Of a DNA stretch of 64,000 nt, positions 34,501 to 46,292 are shown one piece after another. Positions within the stretch are counted from its first letter, which is position 1, and every line of letters starts with the position of its first letter. Position numbers and translations under genes: made by a program. Origin of the DNA: Scatophagus argus (taxonomy: Eukaryota; Chordata; Actinopteri; Scatophagidae); assembly GCF_020382885.2 (NCBI RefSeq), contig NC_058506.1, forward strand, positions 23,155,818 to 23,219,817, given 5' to 3'. The notes under the pieces were generated by a model that ran no database searches, was not told the DNA's origin, and saw nothing but the letters and a program-made list of their open reading frames with translations.

Positions 34501-37500
34501 TGACAGAGAGCCATAGTGCTATCGAGCCTTATGTCCCTGTGACCCTCAGCAGCAATGACTTTACAACCTTTTTTAACGACAAGATCTTAAACATTAGAGA
34601 CAAAATTCAGCACCTACTGACCTCAGCTGGTACTGATCAACATCCAAACACTGGAACCTTAGAAACAACAGTAGAAACAGATAATCATCTTCACTGTTTT
34701 TCTCCTATTGATCCTCATCAGTAATATTCACTTATATATTCATCCAAGCCAACAACATTCCTCTTAGACCACATCCCTACTAAGTTACTCAAAGAAGCTT
34801 TACCCTTACTTAGCACCTGTCTATTAGACATGATCAATCTGTCCCTAATAACAGGCTATGTACCCCAGTCCTTTAAAATAGCTGTAGTCAAACCTCTCCT
34901 TAAAAACACACACTTGATCCAGAGGTTTTAAGCAACTATAAACCAATATCTAATCTTCCATTTCTTTTCAAGATCCTTGAAAGAACAGACGCCAATCAGC
35001 TATGTGACTTTCTTCGTAATAATACCTTATTTGAGAATTTTCAATCTGGCTTTAGAGCTCATCATAGCACAGAAACAGCATTGGTCAAAGTCACAAATGA
35101 CCTCCTAATGGCATCAGACAAGGGATTTATCTCTGTCCTTGTACTGTTAGACCTTAGTGCTGCATTTGACACCATTGACCACTCTATATTACTGCACAGA
35201 TTGGAACACCTAATTGGCATTAAAGGAACTGCATTAAGCTGGTTTCAGTCTTATTTATCAGATCGATCTCAATTTGTTCATGTTAATTATACATCATGGG
35301 CGGCACGGTGGTGCAGTGGTTAGCACTGTCGTCTCATAGCAAGAGGGTTCCAGGTTCGAATCCCGGTCTGGGCCCTTCTATGTGGAGTTTGCATGTTCTT
35401 CCTGTGCCTGCGTGGGTTTTCTCCAGGTTCTCCGGCTTCCTTTACCAATACCAAAAACATGCACATTAGGTTAATTGGCTGCTCTACATTGCCCCTAGGT
35501 GTGAGTGTGAGAGTGTGTGGTTGTCTGTCTTTGTATGTCAGCTCTGCGATTGACTGGTGACCAGTCCAGGGTGAACCCGCCTCTCGCCCGTAGTCAGCTG
35601 GGATAGGCTTCAGCACCCCCACGACCCTGACAGATAAGCGGTATAGAAAATGGATGGAATTATACATCATCCACACTCACAAAAGTTTGTCACAGAGTTC
35701 CCCAAGGTCCTGTCCTTGGGCCAGTGTTATTCATCCTTTATATGCTCCCTATCAGTGATATTATTAGGAAACACTCCATACATTTTCATTGTTATGCAGA
35801 TGACACACAATTGTACTTGTCAATGAAACCAGAAGAAACAAATCAGCTAGTCAAACTTCAGGTATGTCTTAAAGACATAAAAAACTGGATGACTTGCAAT
35901 TTTTTACTTCTAAATTGAGACAAAACTGAATTTATTGTTCTGTGCCCTGAACACCTTAGAAACAAATTATCCAGTGATATAGCAATGCTAGATGGCTTAG
36001 CCGTGGCCTGAAGCTCCACTGTAAGGAATTTAGGAGTTATCTTTGACCAGGACATGTCCTTTAACTCGCACATAGCAAATATTTCAAAGACTGCATTCTT
36101 TCACCTTCGCAATATTGCAAAAAATAAGGCACATTCTGAGTCAGAGAGATGCAGAAAAATTAGTCCATGCATTCATTACCTCCAGGCTGGATTGTTGTAA
36201 CTCCCTTCTATCAGGCTCCCTTAATAAATCTGTAAAGACTCTCCAGCTAATCCAGAACGCTGCAGCAAGATTACTCCCAAGAACCAGCATGAGAGATCAT
36301 ATTTCTCCTGTACTGGCTTCTCTACATTGGCTACCTGTAAAATTCAGGATAGATTTTAAAATTCTCCTCCTCACATATAAAGCCCTGAGCGGTCAGGCGC
36401 CATCCTGTCTTAAAGAGTTTATAGTTCCCTATTATCCCACCAGAGCTTTGCGTTCTCAAAATGCAGGGGTACTTGGGGTTCCTAGCGTCCTCAAAAGCAT
36501 ATTGGGAATGAGAGCCTTTAGTTATCAAGCTGCATTTCCAGTATTTCTAGTATTATTACTGCTGCAATGCATTTCTGCTTCTGTGCTCCTTCTCTCACGC
36601 TCCACCCCCCTCTCCCTCTCTCTCTTTGTCTGTCTATCTTTCTCTCTCTCTCTCTTTCTTTCACTTATCGTACCTTTCTCCAACATCTTTGGAGTAGCAG
36701 TTTGTGGGATGCTGCTAGTTTTCTCCTCATGTTCTCGGTGCACAATGACACTCTGCCTCTGGTTCTGCAGGGAGGGTTCAGGGTCTGCGTTGCAGTTGAG
36801 CTGATCCAGGATGGCCTGGACAATGGGAACCATCATGGCAGTGGTGGCTGTGTTGCTGATCCACATGGACAGGAAGGCGGTCACTCCCATGAACCCAAGC
36901 ATCAGCCTGGGAGACAGATCAACATCAAAAACCTCTTCAGCAATTGATTAGAGAACCAGAACCCCTGATGATTTAAAACCAGTTAAGGTGTAAAGTCAAC
37001 CAGTGTGACCAATGAACTTTGACACAAGTCTGTGGGAAGTTAGCTCCAAGATGACCGTGACCATGAAGACTCATATTAGCTTTGGCAGAGTATTAGACTA
37101 GAAATAATTTTTTGAATGAGGACTGTGGATTTTGTCCTCCAAAATCGAGTGATTACGGTGTGTGCATATGAACCTTAAGATAACATATGAACCTATAAAA
37201 CACTGTTTTTCATTGACACGTTCTTGAAATTGTGTGTTTCGTTGGTACTGTGTACCCATGCTAGCGTGGCTCCAGAGACAGCAGTTTGTCCGACTTTGGG
37301 TCAACATGAAAAATCTTGATGACAACATTCTTAGTCTCCACAGGACGAGCCCTAAGGACTTTGGTCATCAGGGGTTTCCTCTTAATGTATGTTTCATTAA
37401 GAGCCTTACAGTAAGTACTTGTATTGTAATCCTGTTGTACAGTGAAGCGTACTCACAGGGCAGGTCGGACCCCCACCAGCAGCAGAACTCTGAGTGCAAT

Positions 37501-40500
37501 CCGTTTGTGGAGGTTCCAGTGCTCCACAGCCACAGCCACCATCAGCCCCCCCACAAACAGCATGTTGGTGTCCTTCAGGTACTGCATACACACCTGGACA
37601 AATCAAAGGACAAACTACTTGTCAGCAGGTCTTTGGGACCTACAAAATGAAGGCAAATTAAAGGGGTGAGGATGAGTGAATGTTCAACTAAACAACCCAT
37701 TTACTCCATCATCTTGTTACACAGGAATAATTTCCCAAGAGGAAAGTCTGTCTGTCTGTCACAGAAGTGATAAAAGTAATAAATATGATTTCAAACTGGT
37801 GTATTAAAGGCTATTGTATGAGACTATTGTGAATTCTTTCTTTCTTTCTTTTTAGGAGGAATTTGTCACTGATACTTTACTGCTTTAACTTTGGATTAAA
37901 TCTTTAAACCGCAAGTTAGTTAAAGCCACTACGGAGGTGAGTCAGTTCACTATTTCAGGTTAATCAGTCAGCCTCTCACAGTGTTTGTGACTCCTTTTCC
38001 GTCATCTTCAGCCTTTTTGTTTCCTGTTCTGCAGACTGCTGACTGACTGTTGACTGTGATGCCAATGTTTATTCAGTCCAGTAAAACTCGCTGTCTTCCC
38101 TTACAGAGAAAAAACAGACAGTCAGTCAGTCCTCTGAGGAACCATCAGACCCCTGGAGTAAAAATAGTTATAACTGATCAAGGAATAATTTAACTTGGAA
38201 AATTTGTTTGCAAATTAATGAGTCGTAATCAAATTAAAAAGTTTGATCTAGACCTGCTCTAATTGGAAAGTGTCATGAAACAACTGTTGTTGTTATCTGG
38301 TGCTATATAAATAAATTGAACTGAATTAATGAAAATCCTGAGGATGGTTCAGAACACGCAGATGCAGTTTGATATTAAACTAAAAATCAAACACTGAAAA
38401 TAAAATGAAGGCTACCTCTTTATTTTCTTTTATTTACCTGGCGCTTTGGGGGAATGTGTGTGTGTCCGTCCCCTGACTTACGTCTTTGGATTCCATGATG
38501 CCCAGGACAGGAAACAGGATGGTTGGCAGCAGCGCTGTCACTGCCAGCGGCAACACCTCAGTACACCAGTACACTGCCATGAGGGCGATGACATAAGCAC
38601 AGGCCGCCTCCTGCACACACACACACACACACAGAAATCCTTAAATTAAACCTGACTGAGTGTTGATGAAGGTAAGAAACTGATGCAGCTTTTTCTCCAG
38701 TTGGTGCCATAAAAGCAGAATGAACAGCAAAAGGAGATGATCTGAATGTTTGCACAAAGGAGAACTTTATGTTGCATAAAACCACCTGAAACTGCTTCTT
38801 CCTATTTGTTTACATATATTTAAAGTTGTGTGACTTTCTGGAAAATGAAGCAGCAGTGGTGTAGCAAGCACTCACATCCTGTACTGCAGTAAAAGTACTA
38901 ATGCCACACTGTAAAATTACTCTGCTTTGTGAAAATTTACAAGAGACAAGATACAAGATAGGTTTATTTGTCACACACACACAATCATACACGGTACAAT
39001 GTGCAATGAAATTCTTTTTGTCCCTGCTACCAAAAAATAAGTAAGTAAAATAACAGAAACCTTATAAAAATAATAAAAGTAAAAATGTGAGAATGTGCAG
39101 TATTTACAGTATTTAATTTATGGCAGCAGGGAGAGGAGTGAGTGTCCGGGGTGATGGGGCTGCCTTCAGTAAAAGTATAATTAGAGAAAGTGTACTTAAA
39201 GTTTTCACAGTAGTAGAAGTACTTGTTACAGCGCAGCATCCACTGTGGCTGTTGTGCTGTTCTGTCTGATCCCTGATCAGATGATTCACACCAGAACCCT
39301 GTTATATAATCTATAAAAGCACAAACATGAAATCTGTTTTTGGAGAAACTGTTGAAACAGACTCATGCTGTGGACTCGCAGGCTAAATCTCACCGTATGT
39401 CAGGTCTCACATCTGTCTGTCAGGTCACATGACTGTTCTTGTTCATTTACCTACTGGATTCCAGAATCCAGCTGTGACCGGTCCAATTTCACATAACAGC
39501 CTTCCCCTGTGAAAAAAACGACTGATTTGTGCAGACATGATGATGGTGATGACAGCACCTCAAACTATAAAATAATGCAGGACATGAAATACTGCTAATG
39601 TGCAACAGCAAATCATCTGAAAAACACTTACTTAAGTATATACTTAAATGTTGGTATTCCCTGTGATTTCAAAACTAATTGGTCCCAACTTAGGGACAAC
39701 AAAAGCTGGCGAACCTGCAGTCTTTATTTACTTCACGTGTGCTCAAACTTGCAGGCAGGCATTTCCTGTACCCTGTGGTAACAGTCTAATCACTGCTAAC
39801 GAAAAGATGAAGGTCTTGGTTAAATACTAGAAAAGCTCTTTGTGGGTTTAAAGGATGAACAGTTTGTTGTCACTGGAGATTTCAACTTTACAAATCTCAA
39901 GTCAGTTCTCCCTAAATTCCATCAGCATGTGGACTTTGCAACAAGAGAAGTGAACACGCTGAACCTTGTTTACACAAACATCCCGGTGTATATTGCACAT
40001 CGTGTATCGTGTGGAGCCCCGCCCCCACCTCGGACACTCAAACCACGTCTCTGTTATGCTAATTCTAGCAGACAGATCACTTGTCAAATGTGTCAAACCG
40101 GTTCTCACAGAAAGCTGCTGGACCATACAGACAAAATTCCTGGCAGAGTGCTCAGGGGACATGCAGACCAGCTAGCAGCTGTCTTCACTGATGTCTTCAA
40201 CATCTCCCTGAGCAGTGCCATCATTCCCACATGCTTAAAGTCAACTACCATCATCCCCATACCAAAGAAGACTCCAGTGTCCTGCTTCATAATGAAATGC
40301 TCTGAAAGGCTCACCATGAGGCACACCAAGACCCTGCTGCCACCCTCACTGGACCCCCTGCAATTCGCATATTGTCCCAACTGCTGCACAGACGATACCA
40401 TTGCCACCACCCTCCATCTGGCTCTTATCCACCTGGACAATAAAGAGACATACCGACGTATGCTGTTCATGAACTTCGGCTCAGTCTTCAGCACAAACAT

Positions 40501-43500
40501 CCCACAACATCTGATTGGCAAGCTGAGCCTGCTGGGCCTGAAGACCTCCCTCTGCAACTGGATTCTGGACTTCCTGACAGGGAGACCTCAGACAATCGGC
40601 AGCAGCATCTCCAGCACCACCACACTGAGCACTGCGGCCCCACAGGGCTGAGTGCTCAGTCAACTGCTGTTCAATCTGTTGACTCATTGAACCCCATCAT
40701 AAGGTTTGCTGATGACACAACTGTGGTGGATCTAATCAGAAACAATGATGTTTGATGATTGAGCAACAACAATGATGAGTCTGCATACAGAGAGGAAACA
40801 ACTAGAAGCCTGGTGCAGAACCAACAACCTGTCTCTGAACGTGGACAAGACAAAAGAGATGGTTGTTGACTTGAGGAGAGACTGGGGAACCACATTCCGC
40901 TGACCATCAACGGATCCTCAGTGGAGATCATCAAGAGCACTAACCACTACATACATACTACATACTGAGATGAATTCTTTCCCCAAGCCATCGGACTCCT
41001 AAACTCCCCGGGACAGGACTGACACAGTCACAGTCACACACATACACAAACACGCACACAGTTCACACCTCTGCACTACACCCACTTTAACAACCGCACC
41101 TGAATGTCTTACTGTATTGTCTTGTCCCTCTTGTCTGTCTTGTGCTCGACTGTGTATATACTGTGGATATCCTAGCATATTTTTATTTTTATTTTTTAGG
41201 TTTTCATTCTATATTTATATGTTTGTTCTTTTTTGTATTTCTATTTTGTTTTACTTCTGTGTGACATCCTGGAGGAATGATGACTCCTTGAGCCCTTGAA
41301 AAGCATGTCATCCAAGTACCAAAGACACCTTCTCCAAAGTATTTTGAGTTACATGAAGTGCAGTTTAGTGTGGGGAACACATGAGAACCCGACAGGACTG
41401 CATCACGATGAGGTGAAATAAGCTGGTAAGGAGATACTGCTTTTTTGTCAGAGGCAGCTGAGCTGCTGACAGGAACCTGGAGCCTGGAGAACTCTATCCA
41501 AACACGTCGTCTCTGCTGATCTTTACTTTCATTCATGTAAAGACACACCTGTAGACACACACACACCTGCTGGGATTATGAGTCCATCAAGTGTGGATTT
41601 CTGGGAAAAGTTTCTGAGGAGCAGAAGCTGAAGCAGAAAATGTTCATATGATCATCTTTTAGAATTTTTTTTAATCAGTGATGAAATGGAAAGTACATTT
41701 ACACAAGTACTTGAATATTTTCATTTTATGAACTTTTTTCTTTTACTCCACTACATTTTTGTTGTACTTTTCACTCCACAAAATTCACTTAAACTGTCAA
41801 TGGACCAGTTTCTTAATGTAATAAATGTTGTTTGCACAACTAACGTGGATGTTTGGACCGGGTCCCTGTAAATCTGACTTCCACTCTGCAGGTATGTCTG
41901 CCACCAGGTGTGAAATCAGACTGCTGATTGAGTAAGCCTGGCATCATCTGTGTCGGCTGTCGTGTCTTCTTTAGAGGCTAAATGAATGAAAAAACTTGTT
42001 GGTGTGTTTTTGTCCTGTGCTGTTGGCAGTTGATACACTGAGTGACTTTCTGAACTCTATTTATATAGTGCCAAATCACAGCCAACAGTTGTCTCATGAC
42101 ACTTTGGAGTTAGAGCAGGTCTAGACCAAACTCTTTAATTTGACTGCTTGAAAACAATGTTCCCAGTTCAAATGTATATAAAGTCATTAAAATGAGCTGC
42201 AGCATTAAAGTGATAGATGGATATATAGATAGATAGATAGATACTTTATTGATCCTGAGGGAAATTCAAGATGTGATGAACACATTAATGCATTACTAAT
42301 TATGATCCAGTGTAAACATTTCTCTAAACGTTTCTCTGGACTCAGATGTTCAGTGCTGTCATGTTTTCTTTTGGACTTTTAAACTCTGTTTGTTAATCAG
42401 TGACAGAAAGCTGTGAACATAACCTGCCTGTGCAAACAAGAACCAGAAGCTCCAAACTACAACCAATTTGGCCACTTCAATAATCCAGTTTAGCAAACCA
42501 GCTGACCGGTAGAAATGGGGAGCTATGATGGTTAACTGATAAGGGTTAGTTCAAACTCATCTGACTGTGTTTGGTTGATACCTGATCTACTTTACTCAAG
42601 TACTGCCCTTGAGTAAATGTACTGAGTAAAAGCAGGATTTATGACTGTAGGGAGGATCATCTGATAAGTGGCATGTTGTTCTCAGAGATATTTTCAACTG
42701 AATTTTTATACTGTGGCTCCATATTATCCACCATCATATCATATTTTATTTTTTAACTTAGATTATTTGCTCAAACTATCACATTTTCACTCTACATGTC
42801 CATGTTTTGAAGACTTTAATATTGACTGTTCAGTTAAAATTTACAAACAGTCTCCTAACCCTGGCTGAATAATCGTGCTAACTGATTAATGACCTTGTCC
42901 TCATCTCCTTAAGGGTCTGACAAATATAGTAGTTGTGCATGACACAGACTACATACTGCTACTGATTAAATAATCTGAAATAAACAGTAACTCTCTGGAA
43001 AACAATCTTATCAAATTCAAGTCTAGTCAAGGAAAGTGATTGGGACTGATAGTACAGTAAATCCAAATTAATTGATTAACAATTTCACTCAATCAGTGGA
43101 GGATCTTGCTGAAAAATTGTGAAATGTAATGGAAGCATTTGAGACCTTACAAAGGTTTCTGACACTATGATGCATGACACATTTCAGAACAAAACAAAAC
43201 TTAAACAATCCATTCTTTGCATCACGTCTTCAATGTAGAGAGCAACATGTTAAAATAAATGTGGTGTCCCACAGGGTTGAATGTTAGGATCTCTGCCTTT
43301 CAGCTAATGCATAAATGATTTGCCAACAGCTGGGGGTCAAATGTTTGCTGATGACACACATTCATTATTGTGAGATTCAACAATAATGATCAAACCCCAA
43401 ATGGTAGAAAGATTATCAGTGGGCTTTTCCATGAAGGGAATTAATGAAGGTAAGCCGACAGCACAGATCAAGAGGAAACCACAGGTGTCAGTGATCTGAG

Positions 43501-44330
43501 AGTCTGAGGTTTTGCTTTGTCTCCCAGCACAAATTTGATGAATGTGTTAATAAAAAATGTGTTAATAAAAAAAAGTAAGTAAAAGTAAATCTGATCCGTT
43601 TAAGAATGAGGAAACATTAAAGAAACAGACAAGATATTAAAGCAGCTGTACAGGAACACAGTGATGACAATCTTTTTTCCATTCATCTTTTTCAGTAAAT
43701 TTAATAAAAAGATGAAAGACTGAAAGAGAAGCCAACCTGTGATCACAGCTGAAGCTCAGGTGAGTGTCAACTTTGTATAACCAGGTCACATGATGAATTT
43801 AGACTTTTATTTATTTGCATAACTTACCTGAAGTTGTTTCATTAATGATGAGTTTGTTAAAGGAGAAAAGTCTGACACATAGAAGTACATACTGCACTGT
43901 AGTTCTGCATTTAATTAGTATAGTTACTCACTGCAGAGTCATATTACTAACATAAAATATAATCAGTTCCTACAGATAATAAATATGATTATGGGTTAAT
44001 TAACTGAGCTCCAGACTGAGCACATTAATACATCAGTATCTAACAGAAAAACTTCACGGTCTGAGTCCTCGATCCTGATTGACTGCAGAATGAGTACTTT
44101 ACCTTTGGTACTTTAGGTATATTTTGATGTTAATACTTTTCTACTTGAACAAATTTGGATTTAAACTGGTTAATGTCAGATAAGGTTGAACTGGTCTGTG
44201 CTGGATAAACTGGTTAGTGAACTGGTCAGTGAAATGATCTCACCGTGGTGCTGACGGCGAGCGGCAACAGGATGAATGGGCTGCAGATGAGGATGACGAT
44301 GCTCTTCAACCTCCAGACCTGCTGCAACAT
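25521..44330 (-). CDS. slc13a5: Na+/citrate cotransporter, solute carrier 13 member 5
   Basis: Thirteen coding exons (- strand): 44330-44244, 38610-38482, 37593-37457, 36906-36674, 32885-32724, 32614-32428, 32240-32118, 31929-31717, 27361-27258, 26853-26732, 26642-26481, 25879-25742, 25649-25521. They total 1926 bases, 641 residues, stop at 25521-25523. NaCT imports citrate with Na+ across the plasma membrane (liver and brain in mammals). Seen: [16 protein letters not shown], the first Na+-site motif SNT at 135-137, [32 protein letters not shown], the second motif SNV at 538-540 as in human NaCT, and [30 protein letters not shown]. It is about 70 residues longer than human NaCT; the excess lies in the loop coded by the end of exon 4, exon 5 and the start of exon 6. 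The exon 6 acceptor (gtggtag) is weak but keeps the frame. Introns 1 and 4 are swollen by retroelements. Confidence 0.95.
30500..30576 (-). mobile_element. tRNA-headed SINE, partial copy E
   Basis: Only the 3' 75 bp of the family is left (reverse of cagctgggataggctcc and the ataagcggtatagaaaat end), in slc13a5 intron 8. Confidence 0.75.
30867..30891. repeat. Short telomere-like (CCCTAA)n run
   Basis: About four units of ccctaa in the slc13a5 intron, next to a LINE tail (ccccattgtgggaccgaa then tcttatcttatct) ending near 30960. Confidence 0.8.
30893..30960 (+). repeat. LINE 3'-tail remnant
   Basis: gtgaatttccccattgtggg followed by (cttat)n. A related end, ttccccactgtgggaccaat, lies at 60449-60480. 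Confidence 0.6.
33868..34378 (+). repeat. Interspersed repeat, copy 2, nested in the L2 element
   Basis: Matches 90-505. L2 coding sequence (KLERKWRSS, then IWQYSL) stops before it and resumes after it ([18 protein letters not shown]). Boundaries are approximate; a cttag word lies at both edges. Confidence 0.7.
35298..35657 (+). mobile_element. tRNA-headed SINE, copy C, nested in the L2 element
   Basis: Full-length copy: A box tggtgcagtgg about 10 bases in, B box ggttcgaatcc about 43 bases further, as spaced in a tRNA gene, then body and atggatgg tail. Perfect 13-bp target-site duplication aattatacatcat at 35285-35297 and 35658-35670, within the L2 reverse-transcriptase region. Confidence 0.93.
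36600..36665. repeat. CT-rich tract
   Basis: ctctctct-type simple repeat just inside slc13a5 intron 4, between the L2 end and exon 4. Confidence 0.8.
38241..38325 (+). repeat. L2-like 3' tail
   Basis: The ctagacctgctctaattgga, aagtgtcatga and gctatataaataaa blocks match the 3' end at 2130-2190. The same end lies reversed at 42050-42135. Confidence 0.65.
38943..39115 (-). repeat. LINE 3'-tail-like repeat, second copy
   Basis: Near identical to 1682-1866 (gataggtttatttgtcacac, acacggtacaatgtgca, ccctgctaccaaaaaata). Lies in slc13a5 intron 1. Confidence 0.7.
39846..41290 (+). mobile_element. Rex1/Babar-like LINE fragment, antisense in slc13a5 intron 1
   Basis: ORF2 is open from about 39842 to the stop at 40649-40651: GDFNFTNL remains of the endonuclease end, then linker ([28 protein letters not shown]) and the RT start ([55 protein letters not shown]). 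After the stop the frame continues brokenly with FADDTTVV at about 40704 and [16 protein letters not shown]. The first catalytic Asp of the RT (usual FxDFSSAF) is Asn here, and an internal deletion follows the APQG block, so the copy is dead. Rex1 is the best match by memory of its RT words; it is CR1-related. Confidence 0.8.
42050..42135 (-). repeat. L2-like 3' tail (- strand)
   Basis: tatttatatagtgccaaatc, then gtctcatgacactttgga and gagcaggtctagacc, the reverse of the tail at 38241-38325. Confidence 0.6.
42217..42272 (-). repeat. (TAGA)n with LINE tail
   Basis: atagatagatagataga, then tactttattgatcctgaggg, a common reversed 3' LINE end. Confidence 0.65.
43262..43400 (+). mobile_element. 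Degenerate reverse-transcriptase fragment
   Basis: Remains of a PQG...LGSLPF and FADDT-like sequence (gtttgctgatgacacaca at about 43344) with stops. Too short to place in a family. Confidence 0.4.
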
Positions 44331-44461
44331 TTTCACTCGCAGAAGAAGAACCGACATGGATGATGATGATGGTGGTGAAGGAAAAAATGATGATGATGCC
44401 AGTCTAAATGACTGAGAACTGTATCAAAGAGACTCTTCTCTCTCTTTACTGTACGCACTCA

Positions 44462-44605
44462 GTTTGAAACCCAACTTCTCTCCCTCCCTCCCTCCATCTG
44501 TCTGTCTCTCCCTCCATTTGTCTGTCCGTCTGTCTCTCTCCCTCCTTCCCTCCCTCCCTCCATCTGTCTGTCTCTCTGTCTCTCTCTCCCTCCGTCTGTC
44601 TTTGT
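44462..44605. repeat. CT-rich simple repeat upstream of slc13a5
   Basis: Tandem tccctccctccatctgtctg-type units; a (CA)n run follows at 44672-44700. These lie within 400 bases upstream of the slc13a5 start codon. Confidence 0.85.
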
Positions 44606-45287
44606 CTCATTCTAACACATTTGTGATGCATTTCACAGTCGACAAAATAAATATTAACTTTATGTGAATTACCACACACACACACACACACACACACACG
44701 TTATCTCCACAGGGCAAACACAGGAGAGGAAATCAGATCTCCTGTTTACGTTACACTGAGCTTTTATATTCCTGCACTGATTTAACAGATTTGCATTCTG
44801 AGGAGAAACATCTGATAAGCATGAATGTGACAGACATGAACATGAACATGAAGCCTGATGTTCTACATGTCCTGGAGAACAGTCTGAAGACATCAGGGTG
44901 ATTTTAGAGATTGTTTTACAAGTCTGTACGGTCTCAACAATAAACCTCCACTACGAACAACACCATCTGTCCGCTCTGTGGATTGATAAACTCACAACTT
45001 CTCTGAGTCAGTGACTTTTCATAGTCAGACTGAAGGTAAAACCTACAGTTTTTATTTTTCAGATAAAACATATGGCTGAAACGCTCAGTGTAACATAAAC
45101 TTACCGTCAAAAACGTTACACACACTTTGAACAGGAGTCATATTCATCACAAACCTAACAAAAAACTGCAGCAAATAGCAGAAACGAGAACAAGGATGTT
45201 GAATGAATGTGAAAGTCATAAGAAACTTTACAAGATGAAGAATGTATCAAGTTACACATTACAAATCCCATAATAATAATAATAATA

Positions 45288-45647
45288 ATGGTGGTGCAGT
45301 GGTTAGCACTGTCGCCTCATAGCAAGAGGGTTCCAGGTTCGAATCCCGGTCTGGGCCCTTCTATGTAGAGTTTGCATGTTCTCCCTGTGCCTGCGTGGGT
45401 TTTCTCCGGGTTCTCCGGCTTCCTCCCACAATACCAAAAACATGCACATTAGGTTAATTGGCTACTCTAAATTGCCCCTAGGTGTGAGTGTGAGAGTGTG
45501 TGGTTGTTTGTCTTTGTGTGTCAGCCCTGCGATTGACTGGTGACCAGTCCAGGGTGAACCCCGCCTCTCGCCCGTAGTCAGCTGGGATAGGCTCCAGCTC
45601 CCCCGCGACCCTGACGGATAAGCGGTGTAGAAAATGGATGGATGAAT
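45288..45647 (+). mobile_element. tRNA-headed SINE, copy D
   Basis: A box tggtgcagtgg, B box ggttcgaatcc, complete body and ggatggatg tail. It starts directly at an (ATA)n run (45270-45287), so the target-site duplication is not clear. Confidence 0.88.
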
Positions 45648-46029
45648 GATGATAGAACTATGAGCAATAATACTTTTATATTATTGTTGTTGTTATTTCT
45701 TCATTTTGACTGTATTATTGAATTTATTCTACTGGGCTCAGGGTTGGCTTTGGGTCTTGACAAAATTTGTTCAGACTCATTTAACTGAAACAAAATGGGA
45801 GATAAAATACTAAACTCTGAAGTCACATATGGTTTTCTCCTTTGTGGATCCTGTTGCTTCTTCACTTATAGTCCAGTGAAGTGAAACTTCTGTTTGCCCT
45901 CTGCAGCCACCCAGTGGACACACGTGGGCCTGCGCCTACTTTCCTTTCCTTTTCTTTTGATCAGGACACCCATAAACTATCTTGTGAACATCCCAGTGTT
46001 AGATAATAGGTGTATTTTGTCCTAAAACT

Positions 46030-46292
46030 GATGTGGTCAGCCATGGCCTAGAGGTTGGAGAAGCAGCTTGTGACCCGAGGGTCGCCAGTTTGATTCCCCC
46101 TTGAACTGGCAGGAAAAAACTTGGGTGGGGATGGAGTAATTAATCAATGCTCTCCCCCTCCATTTGTAACAGCTGAGGTGCCCTTGAGCAAGGCACCTAA
46201 ACCCCCATCTGCTCTCCGGGCGCCTGACAATAGTAGCCCATTGCTCCTGGGTGTTTCACGGCACATCACGTGTGTGTTCAATCAGTGATGGC
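46030..46292 (+). mobile_element. Second tRNA-headed SINE family
   Basis: tRNA-like A box tggcctagagg at about 46046 and B box gtttgattccc at about 46090 are tRNA-spaced. A body with ttgagcaaggcacctaaacc follows. The sequence is unrelated to copies A-F. Confidence 0.7.

Larger units (their letters stand above)
33140..36535 (+). mobile_element. L2-like LINE, antisense in slc13a5 intron 4, with two insertions
   Basis: Broken ORF2 is readable in order: endonuclease C-half (GDFNIHVDD at about 33280, then SDHCLI), linker ([13 protein letters not shown], then [13 protein letters not shown]), reverse transcriptase ([20 protein letters not shown] at about 35140, [24 protein letters not shown] at about 35790) and the C-terminal region ([33 protein letters not shown]). 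It is cut by the repeat at 33868-34378 and by a SINE at 35298-35657, and carries several stops, so it is inactive. It lies antisense to slc13a5 and ends about 140 bases from the exon 4 donor. The 3' UTR is missing. Confidence 0.88.

Noticed and set aside
45330-45352. tRNA gene suggested by an A box and ggttcgaatcc
   Set aside because: It is followed by SINE body sequence and repeated at several loci; no full cloverleaf with a proper acceptor stem could be drawn.
46030-46292. Possible seventh copy of SINE family A-F
   Set aside because: Body and tail differ wholly; it is listed as a separate SINE family.
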